This document shows, one piece after another, positions 17,520 to 26,027 of a stretch of DNA of 64,000 bases. Made by a program: the position numbers and the translations under genes. Position 1 is the first letter of the stretch, and every line of letters starts with the position of its first letter. This DNA is from an uncultured Paraglaciecola sp. GTDB taxonomy: Bacteria > Pseudomonadota > Gammaproteobacteria > Enterobacterales > Alteromonadaceae. The stretch covers positions 42,354 to 106,353 of the forward strand of contig NZ_CAKZKO010000204.1 of the NCBI RefSeq assembly GCF_937123705.1, written 5' to 3'. The notes beneath the pieces are model-generated. The model made no database searches, was not told the origin of the DNA, and saw only the letters and a program-made list of their open reading frames with translations.

Positions 17520-20327
17520 ATGAGTTTGTTTTTAGAATATATCGAAGAAATTAAAACACGTAAAAATGAGTTAGGGCTAGCGCCTAAGCCAATTGATAGT
17601 GCTGAACTATTAGCAGAAATCATTGAGCAAATTAAAGATACAGACCATGCTCACCGAGCAGAATCACTAAACTTCTTTATTTATAATACCTTGCCGGGCA
17701 CAACTAGTGCTGCTGGTGTAAAAGCAGCATTCTTAAAAGAAATTATTCTTGGCCAAGCTATGGTTGCTGAAATTTCAGTTGAATTTGCATTTGAACTGTT
17801 ATCACACATGAAAGGTGGTCCTTCAATTGAAGTGTTACTTGACCTTGCATTAGGTGACAACGCTGCGTTAGCTGCTCAAGCATCAGCGGTATTAAAAACT
17901 CAAGTGTTTTTATACGACGCAGACACAGCCCGCCTTGAAAGCGCGTTTAAAGCAGGCAATGCCGTTGCTAAAGATTTGCTAGAAAGTTACGCCCAAGCTG
18001 AGTTTTTTACCAAGCTACCTGATGTCGCTTCAAAAATTGAAGTAGTCACTTATATTGCCGGTGAAGGTGATATTTCAACTGACTTATTGTCACCCGGTCA
18101 TCAAGCCCACTCTCGTGCCGATCGTGAGTTACACGGCCAATGTATGATCACCCCAGAAGCACAACAAGAAATTCAAGCCTTACAAGCTAAGCACCCTAAC
18201 GCCAAAGTGATGTTAATCGCCGAAAAAGGCACTATGGGTGTAGGTTCATCGCGTATGTCGGGTGTGAATAACGTGGCGTTGTGGGCCGGTAAACAAGCTA
18301 GTCCTTATGTGCCATTTATTAACATTGCGCCTGTAGTTGCAGGTACAAATGGTATCGCACCTATCTTCTTAACTACTGTTGATGTAACTGGTGGTATTGG
18401 TCTTGACCTTAAAAACTGGGTGAAAAAAGTAGACGCTAACGGTAAAACGGTTGTTGACGATAATGGCGATGCTGTACTTGAAGAAGCCTATTCAGTAGCA
18501 ACGGGTACAGTATTAACCATAGATACTAAAGCCATGAAGCTTTATAACGGTGACAAAGAATTAGTAGACGTATCTTCTGCTTTCACACCGCAAAAAGTGG
18601 AGTTTATGAAAGCTGGCGGTTCTTACGCTGTTGTATTTGGTAAGAAACTACAAACATTTGCAGCCGAAACCCTAGGGGTTGAAGCGCCAGTGGTTTATGC
18701 CGCTTCGAAAGAAATTTCTGTTGCAAACCAAGGCTTAACTGCCGTTGAAAAAATCTTTAACCGTAATGCAGTAGGCGTAGCGTCGGAGGCTCCTTTGCAT
18801 GCAGGCTCTAACGTTCGTGTCAAAGTCAATATTGTAGGCTCACAAGACACCACAGGCCCAATGACGTGCCAAGAATTAGAAGCCATGGCCGCATCGACTA
18901 TATCTCCACTTGTTGACGGTGCATACCAATCGGGTTGTCACACCGCGTCTGTTTGGGATAGCAAAGCCAAAGCGAACATTCCAAAATTGATGAGCTTTAT
19001 GAATGCCTTTGGTCTGATTACGGCCCGCGATCCTAAAGGTCAATACCCAGCCATGACTGACGTTATTCACAAAGTCTTGAATGATATTACGGTAGACGAC
19101 CGCGCTATCATCATTGGTGGTGACTCACATACTCGTATGTCTAAAGGTGTGGCCTTTGGTGCTGACTCAGGCACAGTAGCCTTGGCACTGGCAACAGGTG
19201 AAGCGGCTATGCCTATCCCCGAGTCAGTCAAAGTCACCTTTAAAGGTAAAATGAAAGGTTATATGGATTTTCGTGATGTGGTGCACTCCACCCAAGCGCA
19301 AATGCTCAAACAGTTCGGTGGCGAAAACGTGTTCCAAGGCCGCGTAATTGAAGTACATATTGGTACTTTGTTAGCCGACCAAGCGTTTACTTTCACTGAC
19401 TGGTCTGCAGAGATGAAAGCCAAAGCATCAATCTGTATTTCTGAAGATGAGACCTTAATTGGCTCATTAGAAATCGCCAAAAGCCGTATCCAAATCATGA
19501 TTGATAAAGGTATGGAAAACCCTGCCAAGACCTTGCAGGGTCTAATCGATATGGCCAATAAGCGTATCGAAGGTATTAAATCGGGAGAAACACCAGCACT
19601 CACTCCAGACAACAATGCTAATTATTTTGCAGAAGTAGTGGTTGATTTAGATCAAATCGATGAGCCTATGATTGCCGATCCTGATGTGAATAACGATGAT
19701 GTGTCTAAGCGTTATACCCATGACGTTATTCGTCCAGTATCTTTCTATGCCGATAAACCCGTTGATTTAGGTTTTGTTGGTTCGTGTATGGTGCATAAAG
19801 GTGATATGCAAATTATCGCGCAAATGTTCCGTAACATTGAAAAGAACAACGGAAAAATTGAGTTTAAAGCGCCGCTAGTGGTTGCTCCGCCCACATACAA
19901 CATTGTTGACGAGCTTAAAGCTGAAGGTGATTGGGAAATTCTACAGAAGTATTCTGGTTTCGAATTTGACGATGCATCACCTAAAAACGCGGCACGTACT
20001 AAGTACGACAACATCATGTACCTAGAACGCCCAGGTTGTAACTTATGTATGGGTAACCAAGAAAAGGCAGAACCTGGCGATACCGTTATTGCTACCTCAA
20101 CGCGCTTGTTCCAAGGTCGTGTGGTTGCAGATTCTGCTGAGAAAAAAGGCGAGTCGTTGTTAGGCTCTACGCCTCTAGTGGTACTGTCAACTATGTTGGG
20201 ACGTTTCCCATCAATGGATGAGTACACCGCAGCGGTTGATGGCATTAATCTTACTGATTTTGCGCCACCTACTCATGCACTCACATCAGCGCCAGCGGTT
20301 GCTGTTAGAATTGCCGATCCTAGCTAA
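17520..20327 (+). CDS. acnB: Bifunctional aconitate hydratase 2 / 2-methylisocitrate dehydratase
   Basis: 935 residues. AcnB converts citrate to isocitrate through cis-aconitate and can dehydrate 2-methylisocitrate. The [4Fe-4S] ligands are visible as Cys756 (GSCMVHKGD) and Cys840/Cys843 (RPGCNLCMGNQ), and the substrate-region motif GGDSHTRMSKGVAFGADSG is intact. The N-terminal HEAT-like and swivel domains are present, with ISTDLLSPGHQAHSRADRE in the place of the enterobacterial TDDLSPAPDAWSRPD. The protein is ~70 residues longer than E. coli AcnB (865), a longer variant also met in Bacteroidota. ATG preceded by GGGAGG, a strong ribosome site. Cytoplasmic TCA and methylcitrate cycles. Confidence 0.95.
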   Translation: MSLFLEYIEEIKTRKNELGLAPKPIDSAELLAEIIEQIKDTDHAHRAESLNFFIYNTLPGTTSAAGVKAAFLKEIILGQAMVAEISVEFAFELLSHMKGGPSIEVLLDLALGDNAALAAQASAVLKTQVFLYDADTARLESAFKAGNAVAKDLLESYAQAEFFTKLPDVASKIEVVTYIAGEGDISTDLLSPGHQAHSRADRELHGQCMITPEAQQEIQALQAKHPNAKVMLIAEKGTMGVGSSRMSGVNNVALWAGKQASPYVPFINIAPVVAGTNGIAPIFLTTVDVTGGIGLDLKNWVKKVDANGKTVVDDNGDAVLEEAYSVATGTVLTIDTKAMKLYNGDKELVDVSSAFTPQKVEFMKAGGSYAVVFGKKLQTFAAETLGVEAPVVYAASKEISVANQGLTAVEKIFNRNAVGVASEAPLHAGSNVRVKVNIVGSQDTTGPMTCQELEAMAASTISPLVDGAYQSGCHTASVWDSKAKANIPKLMSFMNAFGLITARDPKGQYPAMTDVIHKVLNDITVDDRAIIIGGDSHTRMSKGVAFGADSGTVALALATGEAAMPIPESVKVTFKGKMKGYMDFRDVVHSTQAQMLKQFGGENVFQGRVIEVHIGTLLADQAFTFTDWSAEMKAKASICISEDETLIGSLEIAKSRIQIMIDKGMENPAKTLQGLIDMANKRIEGIKSGETPALTPDNNANYFAEVVVDLDQIDEPMIADPDVNNDDVSKRYTHDVIRPVSFYADKPVDLGFVGSCMVHKGDMQIIAQMFRNIEKNNGKIEFKAPLVVAPPTYNIVDELKAEGDWEILQKYSGFEFDDASPKNAARTKYDNIMYLERPGCNLCMGNQEKAEPGDTVIATSTRLFQGRVVADSAEKKGESLLGSTPLVVLSTMLGRFPSMDEYTAAVDGINLTDFAPPTHALTSAPAVAVRIADPS

Positions 20328-20346
20328 AGGCTTCGGTTATCTTATT

Positions 20347-20382
20347 CAAAGTAAAACAAGCTGTAACGCTTGTTTTACTTTG
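20347..20382. terminator. Bidirectional terminator between acnB and a VOC gene
   Basis: Perfect 15-bp stem CAAAGTAAAACAAGC/GCTTGTTTTACTTTG with TGTAAC loop. It sits between convergent genes, 20 bp after the acnB stop and 9 bp before the end of the VOC gene. Confidence 0.85.
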
Positions 20383-20390
20383 TTAAGTTT

Positions 20391-20747
20391 TTAAGCAGAA
20401 AAAACGATTTTATTTTTATCTAAGTCTCTGCCATAAGCAGAAAATTTAGGTCCCCGTTGATTCGGCTCACCTTCACAGGTGCCGCCCAATTCAATCAGCT
20501 TGTTATGCAGCCGTGTTACTTCTTCTTTTGAGCCAACATTAAAACCAATCATGGTGCCATTGCCGTTAGTGGCGGGTGCTTCATTAAAAGGTATGGCCAC
20601 TGCAAAGGCAAAATCGTCACATTGCCAGAAGGTCATTCTGTCGGTGGCTAACACTTGCTTAAGGGCTGTTTTTTCAAATAGTGAATCGTAGAATTGCATA
20701 GCGGCAGCCATGTTATTTGTGCCAAGAACACAATAGTCCATTTTCAT
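20391..20747 (-). CDS. VOC (glyoxalase-like) family protein
   Basis: 118 residues covering one vicinal-oxygen-chelate domain: an initial strand MDYCVLGTNNMAAAMQFYDSLF, a middle NGNGTMIGFNV and a closing GRDLDKNKIVFSA. The family covers glyoxalases, dioxygenases and resistance proteins; usually a metal is bound by His/Glu, but this copy lacks an obvious first His in strand one, so activity is uncertain. It is a paralogue of the proteins at 44152-44520 and 55261-55641, sharing LGTN-type starts and the RDxDxNK end. Divergent from nothing in particular; AAGAGAAA precedes the ATG. Confidence 0.82.
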   Translation of the reverse strand: MKMDYCVLGTNNMAAAMQFYDSLFEKTALKQVLATDRMTFWQCDDFAFAVAIPFNEAPATNGNGTMIGFNVGSKEEVTRLHNKLIELGGTCEGEPNQRGPKFSAYGRDLDKNKIVFSA

Positions 20748-20887
20748 AGTTAATTTCTCTTATCTGTAATAGAGGGCGTTACCCCCAAAGGGTAAAGAGA
20801 AGTATATCTATCGCGCTATAAGCCAACAATGCGCGTAACTGCATGCTGGCTATACATAAATGCATGGCATAATTGATTGGCTGTGTG

Positions 20888-21775
20888 TTATTTGTTCATC
20901 TGTGCCGCTAAACATTCAAATACAACGCGTAATCGACGACTGGTTTTTAATTCTCTATGGGCGACTAGCCAAGTTTCCTTTTCAAAAGCGGGGAAATCGG
21001 GCAGCACTCTTGCCACTAAAGGCTCGGCATCACCTATATCTGTTGTCATAAACCCAATACCTATGCCTTGCTTAACCATTTGCCATTGGACCAAGTGGTT
21101 AGCCACAATAACCGGGAAGTTACCTTCGCTTAATTGAAAACCAAATTTGTTAAGGTAGGAAATAATGGCATTAGAACGATCTTCTCTAAAAAAAATCGCG
21201 TTATTCAAATCTTGGGGAGACTGCCTTGCCTCAAGGCTTTGAATATAATGGTGCGATGCGTATAAATGCCCACAAGTATTTTTTACTCGTTTGGCGATAA
21301 GTTCTTGCTGGGTGGGGCGATAATTACGAATCGCAATATCTGCCTCACGGCGGGCCAAATCGCTAGTATCCCTTGTGGCTATTATTTCTATCTCAATTTT
21401 TGGCCACTGGTTACGTAATTTTTCTATGATAGGTGGTAGAACAAAGGCCGAAATCATCTCTGTGGCACTGATACACACGCTGCCTGCAACTGTATCTGCA
21501 TGGCCCGACGCTAAACGAGATAACTGGGTTGCCGCTTCGGCCATGGTTTTTACTTGCGCCATTAAGTCGGCGCCACTTTGGGTCAGCACTAATCCTGAAT
21601 TTGTTCTTTCAAACAATGACACACCCAGCTCGGCTTCAAGCGCAGATACCTGTCGGCCCACAGTTGGCTGGGTCATATCTAATGCCCGAGCAGCAGCCGA
21701 TAGCGAGCCTTCTTCTGCTGTCACAAGAAATGCCCGTGCTCGATTCCAATCAAACTTGATAGCGCGTCTATCCAT
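20888..21775 (-). CDS. LysR-type transcriptional regulator
   Basis: 295 residues, full length for the family. N-terminal helix-turn-helix: FDWNRARAFLVTAEEGSLSA then AARALDMTQPTVGRQVSALE (recognition helix ~37-52), followed by an effector-binding domain (GSVCISATEMISAFVLPPII, IAIRNYRPTQQELIAKRV). It is of the type that often regulates an adjacent divergent gene. The divergent neighbour here is a small lipoprotein starting 124 bp away, and VOC gene 20391-20747 lies downstream on the same strand (140-bp gap). Target and inducer are unknown. Confidence 0.9.
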   Translation of the reverse strand: MDRRAIKFDWNRARAFLVTAEEGSLSAAARALDMTQPTVGRQVSALEAELGVSLFERTNSGLVLTQSGADLMAQVKTMAEAATQLSRLASGHADTVAGSVCISATEMISAFVLPPIIEKLRNQWPKIEIEIIATRDTSDLARREADIAIRNYRPTQQELIAKRVKNTCGHLYASHHYIQSLEARQSPQDLNNAIFFREDRSNAIISYLNKFGFQLSEGNFPVIVANHLVQWQMVKQGIGIGFMTTDIGDAEPLVARVLPDFPAFEKETWLVAHRELKTSRRLRVVFECLAAQMNK

Positions 21776-21898
21776 GCAATGATCCTATAGGTGATGTTGA
21801 AAATTTCGCAGCGTGTTTTATCAGCATTAATATCAATATACTGTAACCTTGCTATAAAATCAGAATCGCTTGAGTGGCCACTTTCAAATAGAGAAAAA

Positions 21899-22132
21899 AT
21901 GCTGGTATTAAAAAGAAGATTACTAATAGCAATAGTTGTTTTGTTAGCCAACGGTTGTACTAAAAATAACATTAGGCAAGTGTTGGGTAGTGCAGTTGCT
22001 GATGGCGCAGATACACAAGTTAGATACGATCCTCAGGCGTGTAGACTCTTGCAACAGCGTTGTGTACAAGGTGACTTTCAAACTTGGCAAACCAGCGATA
22101 AAAAAGTGGGTTGTTCGTGCAAAAAGTTGTAA
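21899..22132 (+). CDS. Small cysteine-containing lipoprotein
   Basis: 77 residues from the ATG at 21899; the frame is open to 21791, but this start places a lipoprotein signal directly at the N-terminus (MLVLKRRLLIAIVVLLANGC, lipobox LANGC, Cys20), and GAGA lies just upstream. The mature part holds four further cysteines: CRLLQQRC near the middle and CSC at the C-terminus, suggesting disulfides in the periplasm. I do not recognise a domain. The DUF192 gene starts 35 bp after its stop on the same strand, so the two exported proteins are probably co-transcribed. Confidence 0.65.
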   Translation: MLVLKRRLLIAIVVLLANGCTKNNIRQVLGSAVADGADTQVRYDPQACRLLQQRCVQGDFQTWQTSDKKVGCSCKKL

Positions 22133-22167
22133 CCTAAGTGCCTAATTTTATTCAATAATTAAAAGAT

Positions 22168-22611
22168 ATGCCAAAGTATCCTATTGTTGCAGTATTTTTC
22201 GTTTTTAGTTTATTGTCTAGTCTTGCCGTTGCCAATCAAACTGAGGTAGTTTTTCCTCAGACTGCTGTGCAAGTTAAGAATAATACTTATACGCTAGAAT
22301 ATGCCCATACCTTTGAACAACGAGCTCAAGGTTTGATGCACAGAGAGTCAATGTGTGAAAACTGCGGTATGTTATTTAATTTCCAACAAGCCAGAATGGC
22401 TTCCATGTGGATGAAGAATACTCTGATCCCCCTAGACATCGCTTTTATTCGAGCCGATGGCATCATTACTGACATTAAAGCTATGCAGCCCCATGATTTA
22501 TCAACAACTAATGCCTCGCAACCTGTGTACTACGCGTGGGAAATGAATCAAGGCTGGTTTGCAAAAAACGGTATCCAAGTCGGGGATACCGTTACCATTT
22601 CTGCTAAGTAG
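22168..22611 (+). CDS. DUF192 family exported protein
   Basis: 147 residues with a signal peptide (~1-22, cleaved near AVA-NQ). The rest is the DUF192 fold: a start like VKNNTYTLEYAHTFEQRAQGLMHRE, then CGMLFNF, MWMKNTLIPLDIAFI and AWEMNQGWFAKNGIQVGD, all signatures of this beta-barrel family. Its biochemical role is not established; members are small exported or archaeal proteins. It follows a small lipoprotein gene by 35 bp. A strong hairpin (22567-22593) lies inside the 3' end of the coding sequence, and the convergent amidase gene ends 9 bp beyond the stop. Confidence 0.85.
   Translation: MPKYPIVAVFFVFSLLSSLAVANQTEVVFPQTAVQVKNNTYTLEYAHTFEQRAQGLMHRESMCENCGMLFNFQQARMASMWMKNTLIPLDIAFIRADGIITDIKAMQPHDLSTTNASQPVYYAWEMNQGWFAKNGIQVGDTVTISAK
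22567..22593. other. Strong hairpin inside the 3' end of the DUF192 gene
   Basis: Ten-bp perfect stem AACGGTATCC/GGATACCGTT with a 7-nt loop, ending 18 nt before the stop. As no intergenic space exists between the two convergent genes (9 bp), it could act as a terminator within the coding region, but no good T-run follows in either direction. Confidence 0.4.
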
Positions 22612-22620
22612 CGGGTGATT

Positions 22621-24153
22621 TTAGAGCTTAGGTGTGACCCTTGCCTGAGTCAGTTGCTCAAACTCGTAGGCGGCTTGCACTAATACCGCTTCAGATAATT
22701 TGCCGCCAATAAAGCTAATATTTACAGGCATGTGTTGCACCTTACCCATAGGCACAGTGACATGTGGATAACCACTTACTGCCGGTGCCGAGCTGGCCGA
22801 ACCCATATAGTTATCACCATTGATATGATCAATCTTCCATGCGGGTACTGTGGTGGGTGCGATGAGAAAGTCGACATTGTGCTTGGCTAAAGTGGCATCA
22901 ATACCCAACACGCCCGCTTGCTTTTTACTATTTGCCAAGGCATCCATATAAGGTTTTTCATTCAGATTAGGTGCTGCTTGGGCAGCAATAAATATCTCTT
23001 GTTCGAAAAAGGGCATAGTGCGGGCCGCAAATTCAGTGTTTTTGGCAATCGCCTGCTTTAAACTTTTTAGCGGGGCGTTGGATTGCTCGAAATATTGATT
23101 TAAGTCCGCTTTAAATTCTGCTAGTAATACTGTGTATTCGTCTTTGCTCCACTTTCCTTTAGTCTCAATGTTGGCATTGTCTACTATGATGGCGCCCGCT
23201 TGCTTAAACACGGCAAGCTGTTGGTTAAATACCTGATCAAGGTCAGGGTGATAGCCCATCATATTTCGCGTTATGCCAATACGTTTGCCTTTTAGGCCAC
23301 CCATTTTAAGGTGTTGGCGTAGATTCATTGCCGCAAGTGAGGCTTTGTCTGATGCATCGATGCCCATCATGGCTTCTAGCATAATAACCGCATCGGTAAC
23401 GGTGCGGGTCATAGGGCCTGCGGTATCTTGGGAGTGGGCAATAGGAATAATACCGCTTCGGCTCAGTAACCCTAAAGTGGGTTTGATACCTACAATACCG
23501 TTAACCGCAGCAGGGCAGGTGACAGAGCCATCGGTTTCTGTGCCGACTGCCAATAACGCAAAGTCTGCCGCAATAGCCGCGCCCGATCCCGCGCTTGAAC
23601 CACATGGCGAACGGGTAACATCGTGTGGATTAAGCGTTTGCCCATGTAAGCTACTCCAACCGCTTGATGATTTTGATGAACGAAAATTGGCCCATTCCGA
23701 CAAGTTCGCTTTACCTAAAATAATGGCGTCTTCTGCAATCAAGCGGGCCACCACAAAGGCATCCTGCTTAGGTTGATGCTCGCGTAATAACCAAGAGCCG
23801 GCACTGTTCACCATGCCTTTGGCATCTAAATTGTCTTTCAATAACACAAATGCACCAAATAAACTGCCAAGATTTTTATTGTTATCTAGCTTATTTTGCA
23901 ATGCGGCGACTTGCTGTTTTAGCGCAGGATTAAGCTGTGCAACTGAATTGATGTTGCTACCGCCTTGGTCGAATTGTTCGATGCGATTGAGATAATAATC
24001 CAACACTTCGACTAAGGTGACATCGCCGCTTTTTAACATAGCTTGGGTTTTAGCGAGGGTTAAATTGGATAAGTCTGTTTTATCGTCAGAATAAGCGGGT
24101 GAAGCAAAGATAAGAAAAGTAGACACTAAGAGTACAGCGATATTACGCACCAT
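22621..24153 (-). CDS. Exported amidase, amidase-signature family
   Basis: 510 residues with a signal peptide (~1-22). The Ser-cisSer-Lys triad can be placed as Lys106 (LLKDNLDAKG), Ser186 (CGSSAGSGAA) and Ser210 (GTETDGSVTCPAAVNG), with spacing like that of other amidase-signature enzymes. These hydrolyse amides of varied substrates; GatA-like tRNA function is unlikely because the protein is exported and no gatB/gatC is adjacent. Length is normal for secreted members. Convergent with DUF192. The substrate is not predictable. Start ATG at 24153 gives a clean signal sequence. Confidence 0.9.
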   Translation of the reverse strand: MVRNIAVLLVSTFLIFASPAYSDDKTDLSNLTLAKTQAMLKSGDVTLVEVLDYYLNRIEQFDQGGSNINSVAQLNPALKQQVAALQNKLDNNKNLGSLFGAFVLLKDNLDAKGMVNSAGSWLLREHQPKQDAFVVARLIAEDAIILGKANLSEWANFRSSKSSSGWSSLHGQTLNPHDVTRSPCGSSAGSGAAIAADFALLAVGTETDGSVTCPAAVNGIVGIKPTLGLLSRSGIIPIAHSQDTAGPMTRTVTDAVIMLEAMMGIDASDKASLAAMNLRQHLKMGGLKGKRIGITRNMMGYHPDLDQVFNQQLAVFKQAGAIIVDNANIETKGKWSKDEYTVLLAEFKADLNQYFEQSNAPLKSLKQAIAKNTEFAARTMPFFEQEIFIAAQAAPNLNEKPYMDALANSKKQAGVLGIDATLAKHNVDFLIAPTTVPAWKIDHINGDNYMGSASSAPAVSGYPHVTVPMGKVQHMPVNISFIGGKLSEAVLVQAAYEFEQLTQARVTPKL

Positions 24154-24355
24154 GGAAGAACCTTGTAAATTGATAATTACCTCATAGTGCCGAAATTCAG
24201 CGCAAATAGGTAGCTTTGCACTGAGTCTTTTTCTTTAAACCTTTAAGGCGGTGCGTAAAGATGAATATACTATTCCAAAAAAGCAGTTTAATGGGGCTAT
24301 TTTTACTTTTTAATTATAAATAAAAACTGATACTTTTATATCCATCAGCTTTAGT

Positions 24356-25735
24356 GTGAAGAGTGCAGTGACCGTGTCTGAAAATCTAGTGAATAGCCTT
24401 AATGTCGCCAAGTTTGGTGGCACCAGTGTGGCCAATTATGCCGCAATGCAAAACTGCGCCAGTATCATTAAAAACAACCCAAAAACAAAAGTGGTGGTGG
24501 TGAGTGCCTCGGCCGGCGTCACGAATTTGCTGGTGGATATTGCTCATACCGCCATGTCAAAACAGCAAATCCAACAAAAGTTGACCGAGATAGATAAGAT
24601 TCAACGGGCTATTTTGCAGGAATTAACACAAGCTAAGTTGGTTGCACCAAAGCTACAGCAGCTGCAAAGCTCATTGTCTGAGTTAGCCCTACACGAAGAA
24701 TTATTACACCGAGCCGATTTAAAAGACGCCTTGTTATCTCATGGCGAAAGAATGTCGTCATTGTTGTTCAGCGCTGTTCTTATGCAAATTGGTGTTAAAG
24801 CCGAAAACTTTGATGTGCGCAAAGTGCTTAAAACCAACAGTGAATTTGGTCAGGCTGTTCCTGATCTAGAGCAAATAAAGGCCGCAGCCACACAATTAAT
24901 GTTAGCTACCTTGCAAGATACTGTACTGGTTACCCAAGGGTTTATCGGAGCCGACGAGCAAGGAAATACCACAACCTTGGGCAGAGGTGGCTCAGATTTT
25001 ACTGCGGCCCTGTTAGCGGAAGCCTTAAACGCCCAAACCTGCGAAATTTGGACAGACGTGATTGGGGTATATACCACAGACCCAAGGATCACCGACACTG
25101 CACGGCCGCTACCCGAATTAAGTTTCGAAGAAGCTGCTGAAATGGCCACCTTCGGCGCTAAAGTGTTACATCCCGCCACTATGGAACCGGCCCTAAGGCA
25201 AGATATTAAAGTGTTTGTAGGCTCAAGCAGAGAGCCAGAAAAAGGCGGCACTTGGATTGCCCGTGATTGTGAAACCGAACCCGCTTATCGTGCTATCACC
25301 CGCCGCAAAGAACAAGTAATGGTGACAGTTAAAACCCCTAAGATGATGTACGCTCAGGGTTTTCTACAGAAAGTCTTCACCATAATAGCCAAACATAAAC
25401 TCAGTGTGGATTTGATCACCACATCAGAAATTTCAGTGTCTTTTACCTTAGACAACCCCGCCAACTCGGTGTTGGAGCGCCTAAACTTAGACACCATAGA
25501 AGAGCTCAGCCAATTTTGTGAGGTGCTCGTAGAAGAAAACTACGACTTGGTGACAGTAGTAGGTAACAATATGCACAGCGCAGCAGGAGTATCGAGTAAG
25601 ATTTTTGCTGCTGTGGCTGACTACAATCTGCGCATGATTTGCTACGGTGCCAATCCTCATAATCTTTCGATGTTAGTAAATGATACTGATAGCCGAGAAG
25701 TAGTTTGTGCGCTGCATCGGGATTTGATTGAGTAG
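24356..25735 (+). CDS. lysC: Lysine-sensitive-type aspartokinase III
   Basis: 459 residues from a GTG start; no ATG is available before the conserved VAKFGGTSVANY, and other GTGs at 24368 and 24374 are possible. The kinase domain shows KFGGTSVA, SHGERMSSLLF, TTTLGRGGSDFTAALLAEAL and FGAKVLHPAT. It is followed by two ACT domains (VTVKTPKMMYAQGFLQKVF; LVTVVGNNMHSAAGV). Overall it resembles E. coli LysC along its full length. It phosphorylates aspartate in the first step of the Lys/Thr/Met pathway. The 202-bp leader was examined for a lysine riboswitch and no convincing one was found. Confidence 0.93.
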   Translation: MKSAVTVSENLVNSLNVAKFGGTSVANYAAMQNCASIIKNNPKTKVVVVSASAGVTNLLVDIAHTAMSKQQIQQKLTEIDKIQRAILQELTQAKLVAPKLQQLQSSLSELALHEELLHRADLKDALLSHGERMSSLLFSAVLMQIGVKAENFDVRKVLKTNSEFGQAVPDLEQIKAAATQLMLATLQDTVLVTQGFIGADEQGNTTTLGRGGSDFTAALLAEALNAQTCEIWTDVIGVYTTDPRITDTARPLPELSFEEAAEMATFGAKVLHPATMEPALRQDIKVFVGSSREPEKGGTWIARDCETEPAYRAITRRKEQVMVTVKTPKMMYAQGFLQKVFTIIAKHKLSVDLITTSEISVSFTLDNPANSVLERLNLDTIEELSQFCEVLVEENYDLVTVVGNNMHSAAGVSSKIFAAVADYNLRMICYGANPHNLSMLVNDTDSREVVCALHRDLIE

Positions 25736-25780
25736 CAGGCACTTCTAAAATCGACTACTCATTGCTAGCAAATCGCTTGT

Positions 25781-25805
25781 AAAATTGTCAGTTAAAACTC
25801 TGACA
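25781..25805 (-). terminator. Terminator overlapping the stop of the 55-aa gene
   Basis: Stem TGTCAG/CTGACA with an 8-nt loop containing the TAA stop; minus strand continues ATTTT. It would end a transcript running from the ABC operon through the small gene. Six base pairs only, so modest strength. Confidence 0.5.
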
Positions 25806-25959
25806 GTCGCTTTTGTGAGTGCTCCATTGCGCTGACTAACATTGTATGGGGAATTTTTTGGTTTGTGATTATATGCTCTGCTGCGCTTCTGTCTTTCATT
25901 AAAGCTGATAAAAGCAACAATAAAATGACTGTTATTAGTAAAATTAATTTATTTTTCAC
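25792..25959 (-). CDS. Small secreted or membrane-anchored peptide gene (55 aa) at the end of the ABC operon
   Basis: GTG start with an excellent ribosome site (AGGAGGACAAT directly before it), 55 codons, TAA at 25792-25794. The peptide has a basic start (VKNK), a long hydrophobic run of Leu/Ile/Val (~5-19) and a polar C-terminus with HIITNQKIPHTMLVSAMEH. It begins 68 nt after the stop of the ABC permease/M1-like gene on the same strand and ends in a small terminator hairpin. No family recognised. It may be a membrane subunit or a peptide handled by the transporter; the evidence is only position, ribosome site and the hydrophobic segment. Confidence 0.6.
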   Translation of the reverse strand: MKNKLILLITVILLLLLSALMKDRSAAEHIITNQKIPHTMLVSAMEHSQKRLSEF

Positions 25960-26027
25960 ATTGTCCTCCTAGGACCTGTTGAATTGTTTTAAAATGCTCA
26001 GTGTGGTCATAAAACCTTGCTGGGTTT

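Noticed and set aside
21721..21972. 83-aa minus-strand ORF over the LysR 5' end and lipoprotein gene
   Set aside because: Antisense to both better-supported genes, no family resemblance and no ribosome site.
24154..24355. Possible lysine riboswitch in the lysC leader
   Set aside because: A short AAGGCGGTGCGTAAAG word recalls an L-box piece, but the leader is 202 bp, lacks the other conserved blocks and no paired helices of the right order could be drawn.
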